Shown piece after piece: positions 31,816 to 39,607 of a stretch of 50,825 bases of DNA. The translations under genes and the position numbers were made by a program. Position 1 is the first letter of the stretch. Every line of letters begins with the position of its first letter. The stretch is from Desulfobacteraceae bacterium (lineage in GTDB: Bacteria; Desulfobacterota; DSM-4660; Desulfatiglandales; Desulfatiglandaceae), in assembly GCA_030613055.1 (NCBI GenBank), contig JAUWMR010000029.1, positions 1 to 50,825 on the forward strand, given 5' to 3'. A model generated the notes under the pieces. The model did not search any database, was not told the origin of the DNA, and worked only from the letters and a program-made list of their open reading frames with translations.

Positions 31816-33445
31816 TTTTGAATCTTTGCCTTTTCCGGACGCGGTTTCCAATTTCCCCGCACACAATGAGAAATACCCCCAAAAACATGGAGATACGCCC
31901 CAAATAGTCCCCGTGCCGGGCAAAAAAAGTCCGGCCTTGACGAAGATGGATTCGGCCTTTGAGTGTGGCCTTTTTCCACCAGGGCGTGCGGGCAATCACC
32001 ATGCCTTTCGCGTCGATGAGGGCTGAGATCCCGGTATTGGCCACCCGTACCAGATCCCTGCGGCATTCGATGGCACGAACGGGGCTGAAATTGTAGTGGT
32101 GTCGATAGCCGGGCGTGTTTTTCCACCATCCGTCGTTGGTGATCATGCAGATAAAGCCCTTTGCTTCTGGCAGGTTCCGGGCACAGTAGGGACCAAACGC
32201 CGACTCAAAACAGACGATAGGCAGAATGCCAACGGAAGTATCGGGGGATACAAATGTATGGCTTTCCTGACGAAGGCTGTAGGTGCCGTTATATCCGCCA
32301 AGTTCCAGGGAGTATTTTCCAAGGAAGCCCAGATATTGCACAAAAGGCATGCGCTCGAACAGGGGGACCAACTTGGTTTTGTGATAGAATTGGGGCGCGG
32401 ATCCAGGTGAAAGAAAAAGGGCGGTATTGAAGGCCTCGTAGAAGAAGCCTTTTTCCCGGTTGAAACGGCTTCCTGGAGGGACATCCACCCCAACTTTTTG
32501 ATAGCTGTGGACCCCTACCAGACAGTTGAGCTTCGCGTATTTTGCCTGAAAATCCAACAACTGACGATAGTAAGGTGATGCACAAGGATTTCTCTCGTCA
32601 ATCTGCTGTACAATAAGGGTCTCGGGGCCGAACAGGTAGTTGGTTTCCTCGTCGCAGATGGAATCCGCTGTCCTGAAAAATTCTTCCAGTTGTTGGGCGT
32701 GCCTTTCCGGCACGAATTTTTCTGTGTATGGATCCAGATTGGGCTGAATCAAGGCCACCGTAACGGTTTCTCCATCCTCCCTGAAATTTTCAAATATCTG
32801 ATAGGAGACCAGAACAGGGATGAAAACCAGCAGAACGGTTACGACTCCCATTGGGACGATGGATCCCAAACCCCTTTTCCGATAGGTATCAGCCATTTTA
32901 AAGATCGCAATATTGGTCAGAATAATCCAGAGAGTGCCCCCGCGAACGCCTGTATACTCAACCCATTGTATGAGTTTGGGTGCCGTGGCCAGGGCGTTGC
33001 CCAGATTGAGCCAGGGCCAGGCCAGGTCCCAGGACTCATGAAAATGCTCATATCCCATCCAGATAATCAGAAAAGGAAATAACAGGGGGATGTTCAGGCT
33101 TGCTCGAACGCGGCTTATGGACCAGAAAACAAGGGCCTGTACAAGGGAATTGGCCAACATGATGAGGATGCCCCCCAACCACTGTGCTTGTGTGATCCAC
33201 CAGGTTCCCACAATATTCCAAAGCAGGAAACTGACAAAGGCATAATTGAACAGGGTGTAGCGGTTTGGGTGATCCCGGGTCTCCTCCTCCAGCAGTAAAA
33301 GGGGCACCCAGGCGATGAAAATGAGAAAGAACAAAGGCGAAACATACCAGGGAAGGCCCAACAACAGGCCACTGGTGAGGGACAAAAAAAGGTTTCTTCT
33401 GGTGTTCCGATCCATTAGGTTCCGGGTGATGGGGTCCTCCCTCAT
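31793..33445 (-). CDS. lnt: Apolipoprotein N-acyltransferase
   Basis: A 550-residue integral membrane enzyme that adds the third acyl chain to lipoproteins. Seen: about six to seven N-terminal membrane segments, then a nitrilase-fold domain with the catalytic triad: Glu in LFGPETLIV, Lys in YHKTKLVPLFE and Cys in PIVCFESAFG. ATG 33445 is preferred because AGGGAGA lies 7 bases before it; a longer frame starts at 33484. Its promoter is at 33575-33604, about 120 bases upstream. Confidence 0.93.
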   Translation of the reverse strand: MREDPITRNLMDRNTRRNLFLSLTSGLLLGLPWYVSPLFFLIFIAWVPLLLLEEETRDHPNRYTLFNYAFVSFLLWNIVGTWWITQAQWLGGILIMLANSLVQALVFWSISRVRASLNIPLLFPFLIIWMGYEHFHESWDLAWPWLNLGNALATAPKLIQWVEYTGVRGGTLWIILTNIAIFKMADTYRKRGLGSIVPMGVVTVLLVFIPVLVSYQIFENFREDGETVTVALIQPNLDPYTEKFVPERHAQQLEEFFRTADSICDEETNYLFGPETLIVQQIDERNPCASPYYRQLLDFQAKYAKLNCLVGVHSYQKVGVDVPPGSRFNREKGFFYEAFNTALFLSPGSAPQFYHKTKLVPLFERMPFVQYLGFLGKYSLELGGYNGTYSLRQESHTFVSPDTSVGILPIVCFESAFGPYCARNLPEAKGFICMITNDGWWKNTPGYRHHYNFSPVRAIECRRDLVRVANTGISALIDAKGMVIARTPWWKKATLKGRIHLRQGRTFFARHGDYLGRISMFLGVFLIVCGEIGNRVRKRQRFKNAGRHAS

Positions 33446-33574
33446 ATTAAAAATCTCCCTGCAAATGGCCGCCACTGAAATCACCTAAGCGACGAATCAT
33501 GCAGAGAGATGCGTCTTTAAATTATTTAACAGCGTTATATATTAAAATATCAAAGGGATACATCCCTGAGGGTA

Positions 33575-33604
33575 ATTATAATAAATACTTGACTTATGTG
33601 TCAA
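33575..33604 (-). promoter_or_regulatory. sigma-70 promoter of lnt (duplicated element R6)
   Basis: TTGACA (33604-33599), an 18-base spacer and TATAAT (33580-33575) on the minus strand, a near-perfect consensus. The 50 bases at 33565-33614 are a copy of those at 29086-29135. Confidence 0.75.
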
Positions 33605-33659
33605 TAATGACGCCATCGGGGAGAAATCGGTGCATTGTTGACTGTATTGATAAACCCTT

Positions 33660-33914
33660 TCACCGACGGCTGCCGGACTGCATCTCTTTGAGGTTAATAC
33701 CTTCTTTTTCAGATACCTCCTTGATTAGCTTTACAGCCAGCTTCCTTTGCGTGTCTCCTGAATACTGATATTTTACTCTTTCACAAAGGCGGGCAGGCAA
33801 GAGAAAAAACACCTCTCCATTGAAAAAAAATCGTTCTTTATTTTTTACTTGCCCGCCGTCTTTTTGGAGGGACAGGAGAATACAGGATTTTCCCCTTTTA
33901 CGCGGTGATAACAC
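33660..33914 (-). pseudogene. Possible C-terminal fragment of a REP-type transposase
   Basis: The end of this 84-codon frame, LAVKLIKEVSEKEG followed by INLKEMQSGSRR, resembles the region just before the last helix in REP-associated transposases. The first 40 codons run through a repeat and are probably not coding. No HUH or tyrosine motif is present. This is a weak match. Confidence 0.28.
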
Positions 33915-34127
33915 CCAAATATTGAGCAGATACGGCGCAATCCACCAAACTAATTAACTTTATTAGGTTTTCACCCACAATTATTTCATTTGTATTTATT
34001 TTATTCCATTTATTTCATTTTTTATTGTATTATTATAGTATCCGCTTTTTTGAGTTTGCATGTTTCCAGACACTATATGTTAGCCAGGCATATTGGTGAA
34101 ACGATAGAATCGCGATGAGATTCCTGA

Positions 34128-34412
34128 ATGAAAATACATGAGTTCATTTGGCCAAAAGACAGGATTGACCATATAGCACGACATGGGGTAAGACCTGAAG
34201 AAGTGGAGGAAACTTGCTTTGGTTAAGCGTTTGTTCGGTGTGCAAAATCAAAAGGAGAGAATCCTGTTTATTATATCCTTGGACAGACAGATGCTGGACG
34301 GTATCTGTTCTGCGTTGTGATTCAATTTCCTGATGGAAGTGGATATTCAGTCACTGCGCGCCCGATGACTGATAAGGAAAAACGACGGTACAAACAATGG
34401 AGAGAAAGATGA
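34128..34412 (+). pseudogene. BrnT-like toxin gene with an in-frame TAA
   Basis: The frame starts MKIHEFIWPKDRIDHIARHG and after a TAA at codon 33 (34224-34226) continues unchanged for 61 codons through NPVYYILGQTDAGRYLFCVV to KEKRRYKQWRER. Both halves fit one BrnT-family ribonuclease toxin, so a single nonsense change, perhaps CAA to TAA, inactivated it. Its final TGA overlaps the antitoxin start. Nothing else in the gene is broken, so the loss is recent or the sequence has an error. Confidence 0.7.
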
Positions 34413-34660
34413 ATAATTCAAAAATTCCCGAAACAGACTCTATTCAAGAACTGGCTCATTTTTGGGATACACATGACCTTGCTGACTTCGAAGATGAATT
34501 AGAAGAAGTAAGCGATCCGGTTTTCGAGCGGGAACCCGTAATAAAAGTTCCCTTGCTACCTGATGAGGCAGAAGCGGTTAGACAACTCGCCAAATCAAGA
34601 GGGATTCCTTATCCTGACTTAATCCGGCAATGGGTTCGCGAAAAAATTCAAGTACAGTGA
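34409..34660 (+). CDS. CopG/BrnA-type antitoxin
   Basis: An 83-residue antitoxin. The N-terminal acidic part (DLADFEDELEEVSDPVFE) would wrap the toxin and the C-terminal part (LLPDEAEAVRQLAKSRGI) is a ribbon-helix-helix-like DNA-binding unit. ATG 34409 overlaps the toxin's TGA and follows GGAGAG; ATG 34397 is the alternative. The cognate toxin carries a stop codon, so this may now be an orphan. Confidence 0.75.
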   Translation: MNNSKIPETDSIQELAHFWDTHDLADFEDELEEVSDPVFEREPVIKVPLLPDEAEAVRQLAKSRGIPYPDLIRQWVREKIQVQ

Positions 34661-34753
34661 ATCTCTGGTTGGTTAGGAAGAAAGAGGGTCAAATCGATAG
34701 TTAAGGTTTGCCCCCCTTTATATACGTATACCCTTCCAACGGAGGAAACAATT

Positions 34754-34945
34754 ATGGAATTCAACATTTTATATAAAAAGAAAAAAGACTGGTTTATCGG
34801 GCATATCCAAGAATACCCTGATTATGAAAGCCAAGGTAGAACTTTGGATGAATTGAGAGAAAATCTAATAGAAATCTATAATGATATCAATGAAGGCTTA
34901 GTCCCTGACGCTGAACCTTTTCAGTTAATGGAAGTCGCAATTTGA
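34754..34945 (+). CDS. hicB: HicB-family antitoxin
   Basis: A 63-residue protein with the HicB partial RNase H-like fold: strands EFNILYKKKKDWFIGHIQEYP and a helix DELRENLIEIYNDINEG. HicB normally pairs with HicA. Just downstream a TTG-initiated frame (34942) reads like a HicA opening (KRKGLLRIIKRL) but stops after 14 codons. GGAGG lies before the ATG. Confidence 0.75.
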   Translation: MEFNILYKKKKDWFIGHIQEYPDYESQGRTLDELRENLIEIYNDINEGLVPDAEPFQLMEVAI

Positions 34946-35221
34946 AAAGAAAAGGATTGCTTAGAATAATTAAAAGACTATCTTAGAATTGTCATTAGGG
35001 GTGAGAAGGCATCTCAGCCATTCGATTCGGAAATATAAAATAAAAGGGGACGCAAAACGTAACGTTGATTCCAAAACGATTTGACAATATAGTCTGAAGG
35101 AGATTGGCTTTTATTCAGGGAGATGTGATTTTTCTCTTGCCTGCCCGCCGTCCTTTTGGAGGGACAAGCCCTTTAATGGGTGACCCCCAAATCTAAGATC
35201 CAGTTCATCCTTAAAATCCTG
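34946..35221. other. Gap with possible hicA debris and a repeat
   Basis: The start may hold a decayed hicA (see hicB). The repeat unit ttgcctgcccgccgtccttttgg is at 35137-35159. No other gene is seen. Confidence 0.35.
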
Positions 35222-35250
35222 TTGACAGCATATAACCTTTATGTTATATT
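35222..35250 (+). promoter_or_regulatory. sigma-70 promoter and operator of the RelE-type toxin gene
   Basis: TTGACA (35222-35227), a 17-base spacer and TATATT (35245-35250). The -10 box ends 6 bases before the ATG at 35257. The palindrome tataac-N6-gttata (35231-35248) overlaps the -10 box and is a likely antitoxin operator. Confidence 0.75.
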
Positions 35251-35256
35251 TCCTAT

Positions 35257-35637
35257 ATGCCATGGAATGTAATCCTAAGTGACGAATACGAAATGTGGTT
35301 TTTTGAGCTTGCTGTGAAGGATCAGCAAGCCATTGCAACGGACTTGGAAGTTCTAAGTATAATGGGGCCTCAACTTGGCCGTCCTTATGTGGACCACGTC
35401 AAGGGATCACGCTTCCCAAATATGAAGGAATTGCGAACAAGGTTTGGAAGGCATGTTTATAGGAGCCTTTTCGCTTTTGATTTGGAGAGGCAAGCGCTTA
35501 TCCTTGTGGGTGGAGAGAAGTCAGGGAAAAAGGGTAAAACTTTATATAGGCGATTGATTGCCCGGGCAGACAGCATATTTGAGCGTCATCTTCAAGAACA
35601 GAGGAAGGGTATTCAGGGAACCAACAACAATAAGTAA
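35257..35637 (+). CDS. RelE/ParE-family (gp49-like) toxin
   Basis: A 126-residue toxin of the phage-derived gp49/RelE group. Seen: the opening PWNVILSDEYEMWFFELA, the core LGRPYVDHVKGSRFPNMKEL, and RHVYRSLFAFDLERQALILVGGEK. The length is normal for this group. No Shine-Dalgarno sequence precedes the ATG, and the promoter is placed so that the mRNA should begin at the start codon. The XRE antitoxin follows 34 bases later. Confidence 0.88.
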   Translation: MPWNVILSDEYEMWFFELAVKDQQAIATDLEVLSIMGPQLGRPYVDHVKGSRFPNMKELRTRFGRHVYRSLFAFDLERQALILVGGEKSGKKGKTLYRRLIARADSIFERHLQEQRKGIQGTNNNK

Positions 35638-35671
35638 GTGTTATTTCAAAGTTAACAACGAGGGCAAAGTC

Positions 35672-35968
35672 ATGAATTCTCTGGATCAGGTAATGAAAAA
35701 GGCGTTTACGCCTGAGAAACGGGCTGAAATCAGACGAAAGGCCAAGGAAAAAGTGGCTGCTATCAGGCTTCAGCATCTTCGGGAAACACGGCATGTTACT
35801 CAGGATCGGATAGCCAATTCGATGGGAATTTCACAAGCGGCTTTATCCCGTTTGGAGCGACGGCCAAACATCACCCTAAGTGCTCTCCAGAGATATGTTG
35901 AGGCATTGGGTGGACGGTTGGAGGTTCGTGCGGTTTTCAAGGAAGATACGCAGGAAATTCTTGAGTAA
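35672..35968 (+). CDS. XRE-family antitoxin
   Basis: A 98-residue antitoxin with a Cro/C1 helix-turn-helix (LRETRHVTQDRIANSMGISQ, AALSRLERR). It would bind its operator at 35231-35248 and neutralise the upstream toxin. I chose ATG 35672 after GAGGG; a longer frame starts at 35558 inside the toxin gene. Confidence 0.88.
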   Translation: MNSLDQVMKKAFTPEKRAEIRRKAKEKVAAIRLQHLRETRHVTQDRIANSMGISQAALSRLERRPNITLSALQRYVEALGGRLEVRAVFKEDTQEILE

Positions 35969-36088
35969 TTTTGTTTTGTCGAATCCAGAGCCCGACTAAG
36001 TTCCCATCATCTTCAGTAAACTACAACCTCTGTTTCTTTTTGAACTTAACATCTTAAGGGCGTCCCGCTAAATATCTTCCCATTCAAT

Positions 36089-36655
36089 TCAGCCTCGACC
36101 TCTTCCTTTACCTCCACCACCCCTAACTCTTCCCATTCCTTTGCCCCTTCCCATGCCTTTGCCTCTTCCTTTACCACCGGCTTTTCTTTGCCACTGGTTC
36201 AACTCCCCTTGCTCTATCTCAGTCTTTGCATCCGCTACTAAACGTTGAAATACTGATGAAAGATAGGACCATAGACTCAAAACAATGCCTGCGCCTGCTT
36301 CAACAATAGCCTCTGTTTTATCATATGTTTTAGAATCTTCTCGTTCCTGACGATAGTATGCCTCAGCCTTTGTTTTAGATCCGACCTCAACATCTTCCCT
36401 GGCTTTAAAATTTTCTCGTGGGCCTTTATCTTGCTCTGGCTCTAACTCTTGTTTCGAGGATAGATAGGATTCCAATGTCTCATACGCTACATTAATCTCT
36501 TTCAATTTCTCTTCAGCCTTTTGTTTCAGACGAGGATTGTTGGAAAAGCGGTCCGGATGCCAAACATTGACTATATCTTTATAAGCTTGTTTTACCTCAT
36601 ATGGCGAGGCACGCCGGTCCAATTCAAATATCTCAAAACATTTTTCAATATCCAT
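36089..36655 (-). CDS. J-domain protein with Gly/Arg/Lys tail
   Basis: A 188-residue protein: J domain at the N-terminus with the HPD motif (WHPDRFSN), a charged middle (EQDKGPRENFKARED), a moderately hydrophobic helix (AIVEAGAGIVLSLWSYLSSV), and a final 40 residues made of GKGRGKGMGRG units. The J domain would recruit DnaK. The tail is like that of the DUF5320 and NifX proteins of the cofactor island, 10 to 25 kb away. AGGAG precedes the ATG. Confidence 0.85.
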   Translation of the reverse strand: MDIEKCFEIFELDRRASPYEVKQAYKDIVNVWHPDRFSNNPRLKQKAEEKLKEINVAYETLESYLSSKQELEPEQDKGPRENFKAREDVEVGSKTKAEAYYRQEREDSKTYDKTEAIVEAGAGIVLSLWSYLSSVFQRLVADAKTEIEQGELNQWQRKAGGKGRGKGMGRGKGMGRVRGGGGKGRGRG

Positions 36656-36713
36656 GTTTATTTCTCCTATGAAGGGTGAAGTGAAGGGGGACGCTGGTAA
36701 AAAAGTAAGAAAG

Positions 36714-37721
36714 TCAATCGATCAAATGGTACCCGTTCTCACGAGCAATAGCCTCTCCCCTTTCCACTGAAAATCCCACTGCAGGGGGACTCATTTCCAA
36801 CCTCTTGGACAGTTCTCTAAGCGATATGCCCAACTCGCTGACAGCCCAAAAACAGCATAGACTCCTTGCCTTCACTTTTTGCTGCTGCTTGCCCCTGCAA
36901 AGTATTTCACGAGGCTCCATCCCATAGATTTCGGCCACCCTTTCGGCAATTCGATCCAGGTCATACCCCCGGCGTTTCAATTCGTAGTGGCGCTCATATT
37001 TCTCCCCCGCCTCCGAAAGCACTGACTCTACAAACTCTGAATCACCCAAAATCCGCTCGTCACTCATCACATGGTCTTGACCCTGCCGTCTCAGCCTCTT
37101 TACCTCAGACCATCCCCCAGCGCTCCGAACCAATCCCTCACCTGTAAGCTCATCCTGACGGCCCTGGCCGATGCCTACATTTACGTAGTTGACATACGCC
37201 TTTCTCGCGCTTTTAGCTGTTGTGCCAAAATATCCCAGCACATAGTCCACATCCTGCCACGGCCTCTTCTTCTTGCCCATTACTGTGCTGTGTCCGCAAT
37301 AGGGGTATCTGTTCAATTCTTTGAGATCCTCAATAATACCGGCACGAACCGGGTTCAAGTTAATATACCGGACAAGTTCTTTAAAATAGGCATCTTCCTG
37401 GCAAACAATGGATTTGTAACGATTCTGAAATAGCTGCCCATGGCGCTTGTGGCGGCGATTAAAACTGACGGCATAGCCCGTAAGAAGCCTTCTCATTACC
37501 GTCGTAAGGGGGACAAGTCCCGTTCGAAATAGAAAATGTGCGTGATTCGGGATGAATACCCATGCGTAACAGGCAGTTCCAGTCTCGGGCAGGAGTTTTG
37601 CCAGACGATCCAGGCAATCCTCTCGATCCCGATCATTTATAAATATCTTCCGACGCTCTATCCCCCGGATCATGATGTGGTGCAGGACACCGGGCGCGTC
37701 CAATCGAGCTTGTCTTGGCAT
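36714..37721 (-). CDS. REP-associated tyrosine transposase (RAYT-like)
   Basis: A 335-residue single-strand transposase of the Y1 HUH family. Seen: the opening MPRQARLDAPGVLHHIMIRG, the HUH pair in PNHAHFLF, and the catalytic tyrosine candidate in QEDAYFKELVRYINLNPVRAG. The C-terminal third carries a DnaA-C-like helix-turn-helix segment (LGISLRELSKRLEMS). Such proteins mobilise REP palindromes, which are scattered in this window. It seems intact. Confidence 0.9.
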   Translation of the reverse strand: MPRQARLDAPGVLHHIMIRGIERRKIFINDRDREDCLDRLAKLLPETGTACYAWVFIPNHAHFLFRTGLVPLTTVMRRLLTGYAVSFNRRHKRHGQLFQNRYKSIVCQEDAYFKELVRYINLNPVRAGIIEDLKELNRYPYCGHSTVMGKKKRPWQDVDYVLGYFGTTAKSARKAYVNYVNVGIGQGRQDELTGEGLVRSAGGWSEVKRLRRQGQDHVMSDERILGDSEFVESVLSEAGEKYERHYELKRRGYDLDRIAERVAEIYGMEPREILCRGKQQQKVKARSLCCFWAVSELGISLRELSKRLEMSPPAVGFSVERGEAIARENGYHLID

Positions 37722-37766
37722 GGCATATCATTGCTACAAAGCTCAGCACTTTGTCAACTTAATTAT

Positions 37767-38102
37767 TTACCAGCGTCCCCCTTCATTAGCATTCATTTTT
37801 ATCGGCTGAACATTTTGCCAGTCCTTGGAATCGTGAGCAGCATGCCATAAATCATAGTTCTTTTGCAGATTTAACCAGAGGTCCGGGGTTGTATTGAAAG
37901 CACGCGATAAACGTAATGACATATCAGGAGTGATAGACCCACGTTCATTGACAATTTTTGATGCCGTCTTTCGAGATACACCAAGGATTATAGCAAAATC
38001 CGTTATAGAGATTGATAGAGGTTCCAAATGATGGTTTTTTATTATTCGCCCCGGATGGGCAGGTGGTTTTTTGCGTATCTTCGGTTCTTTTAGTTCACTC
38101 AT
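37767..38102 (-). CDS. higA: HigA-family antitoxin (second copy)
   Basis: A 111-residue antitoxin with an N-terminal basic stretch and helix-turn-helix ISITDFAIILGVSRKTASKI. The APHPGRIIKNHHLEPL-like opening (PAHPGRIIKNHHLEPL) is typical. AAGGGGG lies before the ATG. It pairs with the HigB gene 57 bases upstream. Confidence 0.9.
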   Translation of the reverse strand: MSELKEPKIRKKPPAHPGRIIKNHHLEPLSISITDFAIILGVSRKTASKIVNERGSITPDMSLRLSRAFNTTPDLWLNLQKNYDLWHAAHDSKDWQNVQPIKMNANEGGRW

Positions 38103-38159
38103 AACTCTTACCCCCTTGTAGATATTCTCTGGAATTTTTAATATTAAGGCTTCAACAGA

Positions 38160-38438
38160 TTAATGGTAATCCTCGTAATCCACTTTACAGGCATCCCCTT
38201 TTTTGAATTTAAATGTGATCCGCCAATTGCCTGACACTTTCACCGCCCAGCGGCCTTTCTTTTTAGGTTTTAACAGATGCAAGTCTGAGCCTGGAAAATT
38301 CATATCCTTGATATAAGTTGCAGCCTCAAGACGTTCCAGAATGTCATCTACTTTATCAATGTGTTTAGACTGGATGCCTTTTTTAATTCCCTCATAAAAG
38401 AATTTCTCAAGTCTTTTATTGGAAAATGATTTTATCAT
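38160..38438 (-). CDS. higB: HigB-family toxin (second copy)
   Basis: A 92-residue RelE-superfamily mRNA-cleaving toxin starting MIKSFSNKRLEKFFYEG, with the core DLHLLKPKKKGRWAVKVSG, NWRITFKF and VDYEDYH. There is no Shine-Dalgarno sequence; the promoter at 38445-38473 again places the transcript start on the ATG. Confidence 0.92.
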   Translation of the reverse strand: MIKSFSNKRLEKFFYEGIKKGIQSKHIDKVDDILERLEAATYIKDMNFPGSDLHLLKPKKKGRWAVKVSGNWRITFKFKKGDACKVDYEDYH

Positions 38439-38444
38439 AATTCA

Positions 38445-38473
38445 ACTGTAACCTTCAAGGTTCCGTTTGTCAA
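38445..38473 (-). promoter_or_regulatory. sigma-70 promoter and operator of higBA (second copy)
   Basis: TTGACA (38473-38468), a 17-base spacer and TACAGT (38450-38445) on the minus strand, the -10 box ending 6 bases before the ATG. A palindrome, aacctt-c-aaggtt (38450-38462), lies in the spacer as a likely HigA operator. Confidence 0.65.
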
Positions 38474-39024
38474 GTATTCAAAATTAACAATTTTTGATTG
38501 AATGTGAGACAGGATTGTATTCAATGTAGGTGGGTTTGTTGTCCTGGGTGCGATATCTTCATCTTTTTCACTTTTTCGAATTTATGCACAAAAAAATGTG
38601 CATGATGCACAATATTTTGTGCAATATTTCTATTTTTTACTTCCCGAACCCCACCATATTCATGTGATTCCGAGATAATTTTTTATTAATGCGTCATATC
38701 ATGTTCCAGTGAAACCCCTTCTGGATAAGAGTTTCGCGGTGTTATGGGTTGAGGTCATTAATCCGAAATTCATTTTTTGTGACACAAATCGTGTTTTGGC
38801 ATGGGTGTTGCTGAATGTGATGTCATCAAGTGATTTATACAGCTTGATTTTTTGATGGTCTCGTAAAAAGTCGGATTTAATGAATATGTCATTTCGATAA
38901 CGCTATCTGCGGGAGAGGAATCTTATGTTTTCAATGCTTTACCCGTTCAAGATTTCTCGCTTTGCCCCGCCTGCCGTCCGGCGGGCAGGTCGAAATGACA
39001 AGTGGGAGTGAGTTTTTATTAAAA
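38474..39024. other. Intergenic region before the gsp operon
   Basis: No gene was found. It holds AT-rich runs with tgtgca units (38584-38624), one copy of the inverted repeat R5 (38852-38872), and a GC-rich palindrome (gcctgccgtccggcgggcagg, 38970-38990) just before gspC. Confidence 0.5.
38852..38872 (+). repeat. Inverted repeat R5, left copy
   Basis: ttgatggtctcgtaaaaagtc matches, in reverse orientation, the sequence at 44597-44617 with one mismatch. The two copies flank gspC to gspF. Confidence 0.8.
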
Positions 39025-39591
39025 ATGAATCTGAAAAGGCTTTTATTCATAACAAATATTTGTCTGTCGGGCGCCGTCCTCTGGATGGCATACAATATTG
39101 TCATTACCTTGACATCGAATAAAAGTGGTGAAGGGCGGAATAAATCGAATCAGGTAAATGTGGCAAGGGCAATCGAGGCGAATTCCGGCAGAACGGATAA
39201 GAAGGAAGACTATCGGGTCATTATCGCGCACGATATCTTCAAGACAACCATAGATGTGCCCCCCGGGCCGGCCAAACCCGGGCCTGAGAAAAAGCCACTG
39301 AAACTTGCCGATCTGAACCTTAAACTGAAGGGCACTGTGGTAGGAGAAAACAAGGACTCTTACGCGGTCATTTTAGACGGCACAAAAAAGAAGGAAGAAC
39401 TCTACTATTTGAACGGCATTATCCAGGGGGCGCGTATTGTGCGAATATTAACCGATCGGGTGGTCTTTGATTTAGGCGGGAACAGGGAAAGCTTGATGAT
39501 GACAATAGATGAGAGTGCGTTTCCGACGGCGCCGAAAAAAAAGAGAAGCAGGAAAAGGCTTCCCAGGCACGCCAGGACCCCGACAAAATAG
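39025..39591 (+). CDS. gspC: Type II secretion inner-membrane protein GspC
   Basis: A 188-residue protein that links the inner-membrane platform to the secretin. Seen: one N-terminal membrane segment (LLFITNICLSGAVLWMAYNI) and a periplasmic homology-region domain (DLNLKLKGTVVGENKDSYA). The PDZ or coiled-coil end of longer GspC proteins is absent. I chose ATG 39025; ATG 38995 and a TTG at 38962 lie within the GC-rich repeat. Confidence 0.82.
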   Translation: MNLKRLLFITNICLSGAVLWMAYNIVITLTSNKSGEGRNKSNQVNVARAIEANSGRTDKKEDYRVIIAHDIFKTTIDVPPGPAKPGPEKKPLKLADLNLKLKGTVVGENKDSYAVILDGTKKKEELYYLNGIIQGARIVRILTDRVVFDLGGNRESLMMTIDESAFPTAPKKKRSRKRLPRHARTPTK

Positions 39592-39607
39592 GGTATAAGG
39601 ACAACAT

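Larger units (their letters stand above)
33446..34127. other. Intergenic region with repeats and a possible transposase fragment
   Basis: Apart from the lnt promoter and the possible transposase tail described separately, this region is AT-rich with T-runs between 33955 and 34050. A ttgcccgccgtctttttggagggaca unit (33849-33874) recurs at 35138-35163. Confidence 0.5.
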
